From assembly GCF_014651035.1 (NCBI RefSeq), contig NZ_BMWC01000002.1, positions 248,001 to 312,000 of the forward strand: a stretch of DNA of 64,000 nt, written 5' to 3'. This DNA comes from Streptomyces lomondensis (GTDB lineage: Bacteria > Actinomycetota > Actinomycetes > Streptomycetales > Streptomycetaceae). The stretch's first letter is position 1, and every line of letters begins with the position of its first letter. The notes under the pieces were generated by a model, which saw nothing but the letters and a program-made list of their open reading frames with translations, had not been told where the DNA came from and did no database searches. Positions 1 to 8,617 of the stretch are shown here, in pieces. Position numbers and translations under genes: made by a program.

Positions 1-2
1 CC

Positions 3-392
3 CCGATCGTGCTGCGCGAGCTGGAGCCGGAGGCGAAGGCGAACCTGTCGCCGGAGGCGTACACGGCCGCCAAGTCCGCCGCCGCGGTGATGGCGATGAA
101 CAACGTCTTCTACCGCACGCGCCACCTGCTGTCGGACCACGAGTACGGCACCCTGCGCGCGGGCCTGCGGATGAACGTCATCGGCAACCCGGGCGTCGAC
201 AAGGTCGACTTCGAGCTGTGGTCCTTCGCGGTCTCCGCGATCAACGGCTGCGGCATGTGCCTCGACTCCCACGAGCAGGTCCTGCGCAAGGCCGGCCTCG
301 ACCGCGAGGTCATCCAGGAGGCGTTCAAGATCGCGTCCGTGATCCAGGCGGTCGGCGTGACGCTGGACGCCGAGGCGGTCCTGTCCGAGTAA
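3..392 (+). CDS. ahpD: Alkyl hydroperoxide reductase AhpD, 3' part
   Basis: C-terminal part of AhpD, the CxxC protein that works with AhpC in peroxide detoxification. The reading frame is open from the first bases of the window, so the start lies upstream; about 130 residues are visible against roughly 175 in the family. The redox signature Cys-Gly-Met-Cys followed three residues later by His ([10 protein letters not shown]) is present near position 250, as expected for the AhpD/CMD fold. The gene ends just before a strong terminator at 414-453. Identity is well supported; only the truncation by the window edge limits the call. Confidence 0.92.
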   Translation, partial: PIVLRELEPEAKANLSPEAYTAAKSAAAVMAMNNVFYRTRHLLSDHEYGTLRAGLRMNVIGNPGVDKVDFELWSFAVSAINGCGMCLDSHEQVLRKAGLDREVIQEAFKIASVIQAVGVTLDAEAVLSE

Positions 393-413
393 CCCTCGAC
401 ACCGGCCTCACCG

Positions 414-467
414 AGCAGGGCCCCGTCCACCAACAGGTGGGCGGGGCCCTGCTGTTCGCCTTTTCTC
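414..467. terminator. Bidirectional terminator between ahpD and the AI-2E transporter gene
   Basis: A hairpin of about 18 pairs: arms 414-431 and 436-453 (outer arm AGCAGGGCCCCG with CGGGGCCCTGCT), one G-T pair, AACA loop, followed on the plus strand by a T-rich stretch. It lies between two convergent genes. Confidence 0.85.
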
Positions 468-471
468 CCAC

Positions 472-1779
472 CTACTCCGAGGGCACTTCCGCAGCAGGCT
501 CCCCACTCACCGCCGTAACCCCCCGCGGCCGCACCGCATGGCGATACGCGGACTGCCGCGAATACGCCCGCAGATACCCGGCCACCGTGTTCGTCACAGC
601 CACCAGCGGCACGGCGACCACCGCGCCCCCGATCCCGGCCACCATTCCCCCGCAGGCCACGGACAGCACCACCGCCAGCGGATGCACCCGCACGGCCCGC
701 CCCAGAATGAACGGCTGGAGGATGTGCCCCTCGATCTGCTGCACCGCCAGCACGACCACCAGCGTCATGACAGCCGTGAACACCCCCTGGGTGACAAGCG
801 CGACGACCACCGCCAGCGCCCCGGACACCACCGCACCCACCAGCGGGATGAACGCGCCCAGGAAGATGAACACCGCCAGCGGCACGGCCATCGGCACATC
901 GAGGAAGTAGATCCCGAGCCCGATGAAGATCGCGTCGATCAGCGCGACGATCACCGTGCCCCGCACATACGCCGTCAGCGTCCGCCACGCCGCCGGCCCG
1001 GCCCCCGCCACCCCCGGCCGCGCCGCCGCCGGCACCAGCTTCAGCGTCCACTGCCAGATCCGCTTGCCGTCGTAGAGCAGGAACAGCGTGCAGAACACGG
1101 CCAGCAGGATCCCGGTCAGGGCCTCCACGACGACCGTGACGCCCTCGAGCCCCGCCGAGGTGATCTGGTCGGTGTTCGCGCCGACCGCCTCGCGCAGGTT
1201 CTTGGCGATCTCGTTGATCTGCTTGTCCGTGACGTGGAACGGGCTGTTCAGCAGCCAGTTCCGCAACTCGTCGATGCCGTCCTGGATCTGGCCCGAGAGG
1301 TCGTCGATGTTCTCCATGACCTGCCAGGTCACGAACCAGCCGATCAGGCCCATCACGACGAACCCGAGGATCGCCGTCAGCACCGTGGCCGGCCCGCGCG
1401 GCACCCCGTGCCGCCGCAGCCGCGCCACGGTCGGCTGGAGCAGCGCCGTGATGAGCAGCGCGATGACGAACGAGAGCACCACCAGCTGGACGGCGCTGAT
1501 GACCCGCATCAGCACCCACAGCGTGCCCGCGAGGACCAGCAGCCGCCAGCCCGCCTCGGCCGCGACCCGCACCCCCCACGGCACGGCGAGCGCGGGATCG
1601 GGCCGCGCCGGGACGTCGGGCGCGTAGTCCGGGGGCGGCGGCACGTGCTCGTCGGACCGCGTCCTCGACTCGGTGTCGTCCCGCTCCCGTTCGGCCTCGG
1701 CGCGGCGTTCGTTCCACCGCTCGCTCATCTCGGTCAGTCCGGCACCGAGCCGGCCGAGCCACCCTGGCACTCGCGACAT
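472..1779 (-). CDS. AI-2E family transporter (YdiK/PerM-like membrane protein)
   Basis: A 435-residue multi-pass membrane protein of the AI-2E transporter family, a group often annotated as autoinducer-2 exporters but functionally uncertain in actinobacteria. The first ~60 residues are hydrophilic and charged, then hydrophobic segments occur in pairs, a soluble loop (DDLSGQIQDGIDELRNWL) sits in the middle, and the C-terminal half has the family's ALVTQGVF...QQIEGHILQPFILGRAV region. An ORF start exists at 1845, but the ATG at 1779 is preceded by AAAGGACGGATC, a good ribosome binding site, so it is preferred. Monocistronic, facing the ahpD terminator. Confidence 0.85.
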   Translation of the reverse strand: MSRVPGWLGRLGAGLTEMSERWNERRAEAERERDDTESRTRSDEHVPPPPDYAPDVPARPDPALAVPWGVRVAAEAGWRLLVLAGTLWVLMRVISAVQLVVLSFVIALLITALLQPTVARLRRHGVPRGPATVLTAILGFVVMGLIGWFVTWQVMENIDDLSGQIQDGIDELRNWLLNSPFHVTDKQINEIAKNLREAVGANTDQITSAGLEGVTVVVEALTGILLAVFCTLFLLYDGKRIWQWTLKLVPAAARPGVAGAGPAAWRTLTAYVRGTVIVALIDAIFIGLGIYFLDVPMAVPLAVFIFLGAFIPLVGAVVSGALAVVVALVTQGVFTAVMTLVVVLAVQQIEGHILQPFILGRAVRVHPLAVVLSVACGGMVAGIGGAVVAVPLVAVTNTVAGYLRAYSRQSAYRHAVRPRGVTAVSGEPAAEVPSE

Positions 1780-1847
1780 GATCCGTCCTTTTCCCCCGTC
1801 TCCGCGCACCACTTCCCCCGAAGTCGTCCGCGTCCGACCGTACATGG

Positions 1848-1884
1848 CGCGAGCCCCGCGCCGTGGAACGGTGCGGGGCTCGCG
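1848..1884 (-). terminator. Terminator downstream of the SLT-domain gene
   Basis: Perfect 12-bp inverted repeat CGCGAGCCCCGC (1848-1859) and GCGGGGCTCGCG (1873-1884) with a 13-nt loop, 30 bp after the stop codon of the minus-strand gene at 1915. No strong T-tract follows. Confidence 0.6.
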
Positions 1885-1914
1885 AAGGATGTGATCGGCC
1901 GTGGGCCGGTCGGC

Positions 1915-2616
1915 TCAGTACCAGTGGTTGGCCTGCCAGAAAGACCAGGCGTCACAGGGGCTGCCGTAGCGGTCGTTCATGTAGTTCAGGCCCCACTTGA
2001 TCTGGGTGGCCGGGTTGGTCCGCCAGTCGGCGCCGACGGACGACATCTTGGAACCGGGCAGGGCCTGGAACATGCCGTAAGCGCCGGAGGAGGGGTTGAC
2101 CGCCTTGTAGTTCCAGTCGGACTCGTGGTCCACGATGTTGCTGAAGCACTGGAACTGACCCGCCGGCACCATCTGCCGCGCCATCGCCTGGATCTGGGCG
2201 ATGGTGTAGGAGGTCGCGACGGGGAAGTCGGAGATGTCCTTGGAGCGGCTGGCGGCCTCCTTGGCCTCCGCGCGCTCCTTGGCCTCCTTGGCGGCTGCCT
2301 CGGCAGCCTTCTCGGCGGCTTTCTTCTTGGCGATGGCCGTCTCGGCGGCAGCCTTGCGGGCGGCCTCCTCGGCGTCCTTCTTCGCGCTCACGTCCGCCGC
2401 GATGGCCTGTGCGTCGGCCTGCTGCGTCAGCGACGCCGTCTGCACCTGGGCCTGCTGGCCCGCGGGGATGTCCGCGAGCAGCGTGGCGCCGCTTGCCGTC
2501 GCCTCCGCGTCGTTGTTCTGCGCGGTGCTGCCCGAGGCAACGCCGACGACGCTTCCGACAGCGGTGACCGCCGTGGCCGAGGCCACTGCGAATCCCCGGA
2601 CCGAGATCCGGCTCAC
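1915..2616 (-). CDS. Secreted transglycosylase SLT-domain protein
   Basis: A 233-residue exported peptidoglycan hydrolase. A signal-peptide-like N-terminus (residues ~5-30) is followed by an Ala/Lys/Glu-rich helical stretch of about 60 residues, probably coiled coil. The C-terminal ~90 residues form a lysozyme-like SLT domain with FSNIVDHESDWN (candidate catalytic Glu), GAYGMFQALPGSKM and the WGLNYMNDRYG end. The GTG at 2616 is chosen because GGAAGGAAACC lies directly before it; an ATG at 2634 would place the Shine-Dalgarno inside the gene. Likely role: cell-wall remodelling during growth or spore germination. Its 5' region is long and structured (separate entry). Confidence 0.85.
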   Translation of the reverse strand: MSRISVRGFAVASATAVTAVGSVVGVASGSTAQNNDAEATASGATLLADIPAGQQAQVQTASLTQQADAQAIAADVSAKKDAEEAARKAAAETAIAKKKAAEKAAEAAAKEAKERAEAKEAASRSKDISDFPVATSYTIAQIQAMARQMVPAGQFQCFSNIVDHESDWNYKAVNPSSGAYGMFQALPGSKMSSVGADWRTNPATQIKWGLNYMNDRYGSPCDAWSFWQANHWY

Positions 2617-2956
2617 ACGGTTTCCTTCCAGCATCGCCCGCTTCGGTGACCCTCGCGGACGCAATCGTGCCCCTGGCACTGGCCTCCCCAACTGCGGGGT
2701 CACGGGAGGCACGGGCCCGGTGGGCAACTCCCCGGGGGGAGTGCCGCGTGGTGCTCGGGCGGCATACGACATCGCTATGCAGTTGACGCTGTTGCTTTTG
2801 TGGTGCCGTACCGCTGGGGGTACAGGTGTGTCGTATGCGGGGCCTGACAGGAGTGAGACTCTGCCGTAACCCGACGGGGCAAGGCAATTCCACGTTGCGT
2901 GTGAAAGCTCACATCCCGTTTGACGTCGGAGATTCACAGAAACACCCACACACGAA
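2617..2956 (-). other. Long leader/promoter region of the SLT-domain gene
   Basis: About 340 bp without a gene. It contains several short inverted repeats and a TGTGA-AAGC-TCACA palindrome at 2900-2913. Streptomyces muralytic genes are known to carry c-di-AMP (ydaO) riboswitches, but I could not match the conserved ydaO core here, so no riboswitch is called. Confidence 0.4.
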
Positions 2957-2997
2957 GGCGCCGCCCGGCTAGGCTCTTCGCCTTTCCGGACGGCGCC
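2957..2997 (-). terminator. Terminator downstream of the PhoH-family gene
   Basis: Arms GGCGCCGCCCGG (2957-2968) and CCGGACGGCGCC (2986-2997) pair over 12 positions with one G-T. A second, shorter hairpin (about 3010-3035) abuts the phoH stop codon. Both are positioned to end the minus-strand transcript. Confidence 0.65.
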
Positions 2998-3034
2998 AAC
3001 TAGCGCGTAACCACCCCTGCTTGGGGCAGGGTGG

Positions 3035-4360
3035 TCAGATCTGCCCGTCTTCGAGCATTTCGGTCACAAGGGCAGCGATCTGGGACCTCTCGGATCGGGT
3101 CAGGGTCACGTGCGCGAACAGCGGATGCCCCTTCAGCTTCTCGACGACGGCGACGACACCGTCGTAGCGACCGACCCTGAGGTTGTCCCGCTGGGCCACG
3201 TCGTGGGTGAGGACCACCCGTGAATTGGCCCCGATCCGGGACAGAACGGTAAGAAGTACGTTCCGTTCCAGCGACTGGGCCTCGTCGACGATGACGAACG
3301 CGTCGTGCAGCGAGCGGCCGCGGATGTGCGTGAGCGGCAGCACCTCCAGCATCCCGCGCGCGGTGACCTCCTCGATGACCTCCCGGCTGGTGACCGCCGA
3401 CAGCGTGTCGAACACCGCCTGCGCCCAGGGGCTCATCTTCTCCGCCTCGGTACCGGGCAGATAGCCGAGCTCCTGCCCGCCCACCGCGTACAGCGGACGG
3501 AAGACCATCACCTTCTGGTGCTGACGGCGTTCCAGCACCGCCTCCAGACCCGCGCACAGCGCCAGCGCCGACTTGCCGGTGCCGGCCCGGCCGCCCATCG
3601 ACACGATCCCGATGTCCGGGTCGAGGAGCAGGTCCAGCGCGATCCGCTGCTCGGCGCTGCGGCCCTTGATGCCGAACGCCTCACCATCCCCGCGTACGAC
3701 ACGGACGTTGCCCTCGGGCGTGACCCGCCCGAGCGCCTTGCCGCGCTCCGACTGGATCATCAGGCCCGTGTGCACCGGCAGGTCGGCGGCCTCGGGGACG
3801 TAGACGTGCCCTTCCTCGAAGAGGATGTCCACCTGCTCGCCGGCCAGGGTCAGTTCGGACATTCCGGTCCAGCCGGAGGAGTCCGTGATGGCGAGTTCCG
3901 CGCGGTACTCCTCGGCGAGGAGTCCGACGGAGGACGCCTTGATCCTGAGCGGGAGGTCCTTCGACACGACGGTGACGTCGAACCCCTCGGCCTGGAGGTT
4001 GCGGGCGACCGCGAGGATGCGGGAGTCGTTGTCGCCCAGGCGGTAACCGCTGGGCAGCACGCTGGGGTCCGAGTGATTGAGCTCGACACGGACGGTTCCG
4101 CCGAGGTCCCCGGTCGGGATGGGGGCATCGAGGCGGCCGTACCGCACCCGGAAGTCGTCGAGCAGGCGCAGGGCCTGCCGGGCGAAGTAGCCGAGTTCGG
4201 GATGGTTCCGCTTGGCCTCCAGTTCCGTCACCACGACGATGGGAAGCACGACCTCGTGCTCGTCGAAGCGGCTCAGGGCGTTCGGGTCGGCCAGCAGGAC
4301 GCTGGTGTCGAGTACGTAGGTGCGCCGGTCGGGCTTGTGGCGCTTTGTGCTGGTCACCAC
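3035..4360 (-). CDS. PIN-domain/PhoH-family ATPase (PhoH2 type)
   Basis: A 441-residue two-domain protein. Residues ~13-150 are a PIN nuclease domain with acidic residues in the expected places (YVLDTSVLL Asp18, VTELEAK Glu46, GDNDSRILA Asp110/Asp112, SKDLPLR Asp135). Residues ~235-441 are a PhoH P-loop ATPase with Walker A GRAGTGKS (257-264) and Walker [10 protein letters not shown]. In mycobacteria this architecture (PhoH2) acts as an ATP-dependent RNA helicase/ribonuclease. The start is one of two adjacent GTG codons (4360/4357); the protein then begins [13 protein letters not shown]. Longer upstream starts would add a low-complexity, non-family extension. Appears monocistronic. Confidence 0.88.
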   Translation of the reverse strand: MVTSTKRHKPDRRTYVLDTSVLLADPNALSRFDEHEVVLPIVVVTELEAKRNHPELGYFARQALRLLDDFRVRYGRLDAPIPTGDLGGTVRVELNHSDPSVLPSGYRLGDNDSRILAVARNLQAEGFDVTVVSKDLPLRIKASSVGLLAEEYRAELAITDSSGWTGMSELTLAGEQVDILFEEGHVYVPEAADLPVHTGLMIQSERGKALGRVTPEGNVRVVRGDGEAFGIKGRSAEQRIALDLLLDPDIGIVSMGGRAGTGKSALALCAGLEAVLERRQHQKVMVFRPLYAVGGQELGYLPGTEAEKMSPWAQAVFDTLSAVTSREVIEEVTARGMLEVLPLTHIRGRSLHDAFVIVDEAQSLERNVLLTVLSRIGANSRVVLTHDVAQRDNLRVGRYDGVVAVVEKLKGHPLFAHVTLTRSERSQIAALVTEMLEDGQI

Positions 4361-4741
4361 GGAAGGACGTACCCCCTCGGATGAGGTCGGGGAGCGACGG
4401 AGTGGAAGCTGGGCCGGGAGGGGTGGGAAAAATCCCGACCGGTCGTCGGCCGCCCTGCGCGGGCCGAGAACCGGCCCTCCGCCTCTTCGTCCGTGCTGTG
4501 ACCGCACGATCGGGCTGGTGCAAAGGGCCTCCCGGGCGGACGGCCCCGTGCCGTCCGCTGAGATCCGACACCCGTGGTTCGGGCGTCGACCTGACTGGCT
4601 TATGCCCTCGAACGAGCGTCGCCATGCCACGGCATATGACGGCGGGCCGGTGAACTCCGTGTTACACGCGTCTTCGGAGGGGTACCAGGAGGTGTTGCGA
4701 CGTGGGACGTCGCACGTCCGCGGTGTGCGGCGAGGTGCGCC
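4361..4741 (-). other. Intergenic leader upstream of the PhoH-family gene
   Basis: 381 bp with no convincing gene. A perfect 9-bp stem (4536-4544 with 4550-4558, 5-nt loop) lies in it and could end transcription from the prenyl transferase gene or structure the phoH leader. No other signal is evident. Confidence 0.35.
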
Positions 4742-5515
4742 TCAGCCGCCGTAGCGCCGGTGGCGGGCCGCGTAGTCGCGCATGGCGCGCAGGAAGTCGA
4801 CCTTGCGGAAGGCCGGCCAGAACACGTCGCAGAAGTAGTACTCGGAGTGCGCGGTCTGCCAGAGCATGAATCCGGACAGCCGCTGCTCGCCGCTGGTGCG
4901 GATGACCAGATCGGGGTCGGGCTGGTCGCTGGTGTAGAGGTGACGCCCGATCATGTCGATGTCGACGGCCTCGGCGAGCTCCTCCAGCGAGGTGCCCTTG
5001 TCCTGGGCGTCGAGCAGCATCGAGCGCACGGCGTCGGCGATCTCCTGGCGGCCGCCGTAGCCGATGGCGACGTTGACCAGTATCCCGTCGACGTGCGCGG
5101 TGGTCTCCTCGGCCTCCTTCAGGACCGTCTGCATCCCGGACGGCAGCAGGTCGGGCGTGCCCACGTGGTGCACGCGCCAGCGGCCGTCGGCGGCCAGGGT
5201 GCGCACGACGTCCTCGATGATGCCGAGCAGCGGGACGAGCTCCTCCTGCGGCCGGTCGAAGTTGTCCGTGGACAGCAGCCAGAGGGTGACGACCTCGACA
5301 TCGGTCTCGGTGCACCAGCCGAGGAACTCCTCGATCTTCTCGGCACCTGCCCGATGTCCGTGGACGGTGCTGGAACCGGCGGCCTTCGCCCAGCGCCGGT
5401 TGCCGTCCATGATGACGCCGATGTGCTTGGGCACCTGAGCGTGGTCCAGGTGGCCTTCCACCCGGCGTGCGTACAGCCTGACCAGCAGGCCACGCAGCTT
5501 GTCGCGCAGGTTCAC
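4742..5515 (-). CDS. uppS: Z-type (undecaprenyl/short-chain) prenyl diphosphate synthase
   Basis: A 257-residue cis-prenyltransferase that condenses isopentenyl diphosphate with an allylic primer to make a Z-polyprenyl diphosphate for cell-wall lipid carriers. Family motifs are complete: HIGVIMDGNRRWAKA with catalytic Asp37, LWLLSTDNFDRP, NVAIGYGGRQEI, and the signature DLVIRTSGEQRLSGF followed by WQTAHSEYYF. Chain length (C15 versus C55) cannot be read from sequence; streptomycetes usually have two paralogues, so this may be the short-chain or the essential C55 enzyme. The GTG at 5515 gives the normal family length. It is preceded by a terminator-bearing leader (5708-5812). Confidence 0.88.
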   Translation of the reverse strand: MNLRDKLRGLLVRLYARRVEGHLDHAQVPKHIGVIMDGNRRWAKAAGSSTVHGHRAGAEKIEEFLGWCTETDVEVVTLWLLSTDNFDRPQEELVPLLGIIEDVVRTLAADGRWRVHHVGTPDLLPSGMQTVLKEAEETTAHVDGILVNVAIGYGGRQEIADAVRSMLLDAQDKGTSLEELAEAVDIDMIGRHLYTSDQPDPDLVIRTSGEQRLSGFMLWQTAHSEYYFCDVFWPAFRKVDFLRAMRDYAARHRRYGG

Positions 5516-5707
5516 GAGATTGTCAGCCCCTCCGTACGGATCGGACAGGCCGCGGCATGCGGCCCGGTCGTGGCCGCGGGCGGTCCCTGCCCGTTGGAAG
5601 TCCCCAGGGGCGAAGCCTACCCCCGGTACCGCCGTGGGCCCGCCAACGGGTGCGGAACGAAGGGTTCCGGCCGGGGCCCGACGCGCCCCCGGCGCACAAA
5701 AGAAAAC

Positions 5708-5740
5708 GGGCCGGTCCGTGGGGGGGAGACGGACCGGCCC
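5708..5740 (-). terminator. Strong terminator in the leader upstream of uppS
   Basis: Perfect 12-bp stem GGGCCGGTCCGT (5708-5719) and ACGGACCGGCCC (5729-5740). Read on the minus strand it is followed immediately by GTTTTCTTTTGTG, a good U-tract. No protein gene lies upstream on that strand, and uppS starts about 190 bp downstream, so it is either an attenuator or the end of a small RNA. Confidence 0.75.
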
Positions 5741-5812
5741 GAGGGGGGGCTTCCACCATAACCCTTTGTAAGTGATGCTGCGTGCATCGGCGTGCCACAA
5801 TTACTCTCCGGA
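5741..5812 (-). ncRNA. Possible short leader RNA or attenuated uPeptide upstream of uppS
   Basis: On the minus strand a -10-like TAATTG (about 5807-5812) precedes a region ending in the terminator at 5708-5740, which would give a transcript of roughly 90-100 nt. An ATG near 5791 (peptide beginning MHAASLTKGYGG) falls in it and could be a leader peptide. There is no clear -35 and no known RNA family match, so this is a hypothesis from position and structure. Confidence 0.35.
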
Positions 5813-6283
5813 GCCGCCCGGCGACGCGGCGGTGCCTGCGGAACCCCGCGTTCCTGGCTCTTCCCTGGCCGAAAAGGGGCCGCCGTGCAGGGGAATCGTG
5901 GGCTCTGAGGCGGGATCCAGAGGGTTTGCCGCATCTTGGGGCCCGCTCGGCGACTTGTCCCCGACGTCCCTCCGATGGGTGACCCCGACTGCGAACGCCC
6001 GCTTGACCCCGGCGGCGGCCCGAGGCCGGCTCGATGACGACTCAATGCTGACGGACAAGGAGGCCCTGGCACCGCGCAGCCCCCTCCACTGCGCGGTACC
6101 GCCCGCGCAGCGCTTTGCTCACGCGAATCACCTTGGTCTGAACCTATGCGAGCGGCGGCACGGAGGCGAGCCGTCGGCGATAACGATGTGAAAACTCTCG
6201 TCGCGAGGTGCAGGAGGTGCCTGTGGTGAGTGGGTGATACGAGTGAACGGCACCTCAGGGCGGCTAGGACGGGATCTGTCGCG
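5813..6283. other. Gene-poor intergenic region
   Basis: About 470 bp between the uppS leader and a broken winged-helix gene. It contains a perfect 9-bp stem-loop (6071-6079 with 6089-6097) but no convincing ORF; small ORFs on both strands lack ribosome binding sites and have low-complexity translations. Confidence 0.4.
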
Positions 6284-7136
6284 ATGGCGGGCGCGCACGC
6301 GCAGGTGCTGTCCGCGGCCGAGGTGTCGGTCGGGATGCGGGCGAGCGGGGTGACGCGGGCGGACGTAGGCCGCGCTGTGGGAGGACCCGTTCCCACCGGG
6401 GTACGGCTCACCGACGAGCAGGCCGACCACGTCGTGACGGCGATCGGCGACGCGCTCGACGGCAGGTTCCTGACCCTCGACGAACTGACCGAGGAGGTCG
6501 TCGCCCGTACGGGCCCGTGGGCCGGGGACCGGGTGATGCCGGCGTTCCAGGACCTCTGTGGCCGCGCTGGCGGCAGGTGATGCACCGGGCGGGCTGGGCG
6601 GGGCGCTGGAGCTGTTCGTGCGCCGCTATCTGCAGGCGTACGGGCCGGCCACTCCGCAGCACTTCGCGAGGTGGCTGGGGGCGCCGCCCGGTTGGGCCAC
6701 GGCGCTGTTCCGTGAGCTGGCCGCCGCGGGCGGTGTCGAGGAGGTCGACTTCGAGGGGACGCCGGCCTGGGTGGCGGCGGGCGACACCGACTTCCCGGAG
6801 GGTCCCGTGCGGGGTGTGCGGCTGCTGCCGTACTTCGACGCGTACGTCATCGCCGCGCAGCCCCGGGAGCGGCTGTTCCCCGGGAGGGCGTACCGGCGCG
6901 CCCTCGGGGGTGGGCAGGCCGGCAACTATCCCGTGCTGCTGGTGGACGGGGTGGTGGCCGGGGTGTGGCACCAGCGGCGCCGGGGCCGTCGTACGACCGT
7001 CACGGTCGAGCCGCTCGACCGGCTGACGGCACGGCAGGAACGGGAGCTGGGCGAGCAGGTGGAGCGGGTGGGAGAGGCGCTGGAGGCGACGGCGGAGTTG
7101 GTGGTGGGAGAGGTGACGGTGGGGCCGCACGCGTGA
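6284..7136 (+). pseudogene. Decayed winged-helix DNA-binding (HTH_42/YcaQ-like) protein
   Basis: Remnant of a winged-helix protein of roughly 350 residues. Recognisable pieces appear in order but in different frames: AGAHAQVLSAAEVSVGM near 6290; RALWED only in a shifted frame near 6373; PTGVRLTDEQAD to GPWAGDRVMPAFQDL in the first frame; WPRWRQVMHRAG only after removing two bases at about 6557 (CTCTGTGGCC in place of CTCTGGCC); then ELFVRRYLQAYGPATPQHFARWL to the end in a third frame. The N-terminal ~60 residues and two internal blocks are missing. Several independent lesions make this a pseudogene rather than a sequencing error. The last piece (6558-7136) is still an open frame of 192 residues. 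Confidence 0.8.
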
Positions 7137-7166
7137 TCCGGCGTGGGTGTTCGGCCTGTGGGTGCG

Positions 7167-8000
7167 TCAGGCGCGGTCCGCGTGCGTCTCCCGCTTGCGT
7201 GCCTCGAAGAGGTGACGGGTGCTGTGGGCGACGAAGGGCCCTGCTGCCCGGATCCGCTCGTGCAGCGCGCGGAGCTGCGGCTCGTACGCCTCGACGGTGA
7301 AGCCGGGGACCATCCACACCACCTTGCGCAGGAAGTGCACGACCGCCCCGATGTCGTGGAACTCCATGCGCAGCCGCTCCGCCCGCAGATCGACGACGTC
7401 CAGCCCGGCAGCCTCGGCGTCGGCGCGTTCCCGGTCGGGGTGGCGGGCACCGCGCACGTCGTCCGGCTGGGGCCCGAGGAAGTGCTCGACGAGTTCGAAG
7501 ACGCTGCCCGGGCCCACGTGCTGGGCGAAGTACGTCCCGCCGGGCTGGAGGACGCGGGCGATCTCGTCCCAGTGCGGGCGGACGGGATGACGGCTCACGA
7601 CCAGGTCGAAGGCACCGTCGGCGAAGGGCAGCGGATCGTCCTCGGGGACGGCGACGACGGCGACTGAGCGCGGGCGGAGCAGCGCGGTGGCCTTGGCGAC
7701 GTTCGGCGGCCAGCCCTCGGTGGCGACGGTGAGCGGGGGCCGCTTCGGGGCCCTGGCGAGGGCGAAGTCCAGCACCTCCCCGCCGCCGGTCTGGACATCG
7801 AGGGCGGCTCCCGCCCGGCCCAGCCGCTCGGCCATCGACACGGCGTACCCCCAGGAGGGCCGCGCCTCCGTCGCCCGACCCTCGAACCAGGAGAAGTCCC
7901 AGCCTTCGGTGGGGACGGAGGCGCCTTCGGTGACGAGGTCTTCGAAGGAGCGGTGGGGTCGGTGCGGTTGCGCTCGGTTCATCCGGTTCATCCGGTTCAT
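7167..8000 (-). CDS. Class I SAM-dependent methyltransferase
   Basis: A 277-residue methyltransferase. The Rossmann core includes ALDVQTGGGEVLDF (motif I), PLPFADGAFDLVVSRHPV (motif post-II) and IARVLQPGGTYFAQHV (motif III region). The sequence resembles small-molecule or rRNA methyltransferases of the Methyltransf_11/25 type; the substrate cannot be deduced. The N-terminus is odd: three in-frame ATGs at 8000, 7991 and 7982 lie in a 9-bp tandem repeat (MNRMNRMNR), so the true start is ambiguous within 18 bp. The gene follows the deaminase gene by 29 bp and is probably co-transcribed with it. Confidence 0.82.
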   Translation of the reverse strand: MNRMNRMNRAQPHRPHRSFEDLVTEGASVPTEGWDFSWFEGRATEARPSWGYAVSMAERLGRAGAALDVQTGGGEVLDFALARAPKRPPLTVATEGWPPNVAKATALLRPRSVAVVAVPEDDPLPFADGAFDLVVSRHPVRPHWDEIARVLQPGGTYFAQHVGPGSVFELVEHFLGPQPDDVRGARHPDRERADAEAAGLDVVDLRAERLRMEFHDIGAVVHFLRKVVWMVPGFTVEAYEPQLRALHERIRAAGPFVAHSTRHLFEARKRETHADRA

Positions 8001-8029
8001 TGGGTGCGGGGCGGGTGAGTGCTCGTCGG

Positions 8030-8599
8030 TCAGAGGTGCGGCAGGAGCGCCGCGTACGCCGCGTGGACGGTGGGGGCGTCGAGGAGGTCGGGGGCGGCGG
8101 CGGGGGCGGCGGAGGCACGCGCCATCGCCCAGCTGTCCATCAGGAGCCGGCTGAAGGCGGCGAGCGGTCCGCCGACGGGCCCCTCGCGGCGGGCCCACCG
8201 CTCGGCGATGAGTCCGCCCACTCCCGGCACGTTCTCCACGCCGCGCCACTGCGGGTCCGGCGCGGCGTACAGCACGTGGCGGACATGGCTGTGCATCAGC
8301 GCGCCGCTGCACAGCAGGCAGGGTTCGAGGGTGGTGTACAGCCGGAGGCCGTCGTCGGCACGGGCACCGGTGGGGAGCTGGGCGAGCGCGTTGACCTCGG
8401 CGTGCGCGATGGCCGTACCGGCGAGTTGCCCCGGCGGGGCGGAGGCCTCCTCGCTCCGGTTGCGCCCGGCGGCGACGACTCGCCCGTCGGCATCGACGAG
8501 GACAGCGCCGACAGGCCGGCTACCGGCCCGCAGGGCTTCCCAGGCGAGCTCGAAGGGCAGGTGCCAGGGAAGGGGAAGTGAACTGGGATGTCCGGTCAC
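8030..8599 (-). CDS. Nucleoside/tRNA-type deaminase (CDA superfamily)
   Basis: A 189-residue zinc deaminase. It carries the HAEVNAL motif (zinc His plus catalytic Glu) and PCLLCSGAL with two zinc-binding Cys, both hallmarks of the cytidine/guanine/tRNA-adenosine deaminase superfamily. Unlike canonical TadA it has a C-terminal extension (~50 residues, Ala-rich) and HSHVRHVLYAAPDP in the usual position. The substrate is uncertain. It starts with GTG, after AGAGAGG, and lies 18 bp after the acetyltransferase gene in a three-gene minus-strand cluster. Confidence 0.8.
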   Translation of the reverse strand: MTGHPSSLPLPWHLPFELAWEALRAGSRPVGAVLVDADGRVVAAGRNRSEEASAPPGQLAGTAIAHAEVNALAQLPTGARADDGLRLYTTLEPCLLCSGALMHSHVRHVLYAAPDPQWRGVENVPGVGGLIAERWARREGPVGGPLAAFSRLLMDSWAMARASAAPAAAPDLLDAPTVHAAYAALLPHL

Positions 8600-8617
8600 A
8601 GAACCTCTCTCTGCCGC

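Noticed and set aside
538..2649. 703-codon plus-strand ORF across the AI-2E and SLT genes
   Set aside because: His/Arg/Pro-rich shadow of the minus-strand genes, no family features.
2900..2913. TGTGA-AAGC-TCACA as a Crp site
   Set aside because: The spacer is two bases too short for GTG-N6-GNCAC; kept only as an unassigned palindrome.
2617..2956. Possible c-di-AMP (ydaO) riboswitch before the SLT-domain gene
   Set aside because: The position fits, but the conserved ydaO core could not be found; only generic stems are visible.
5772..6191. Plus-strand ORF of 139 codons in the uppS upstream region
   Set aside because: No ribosome binding site, low-complexity translation, no protein character.
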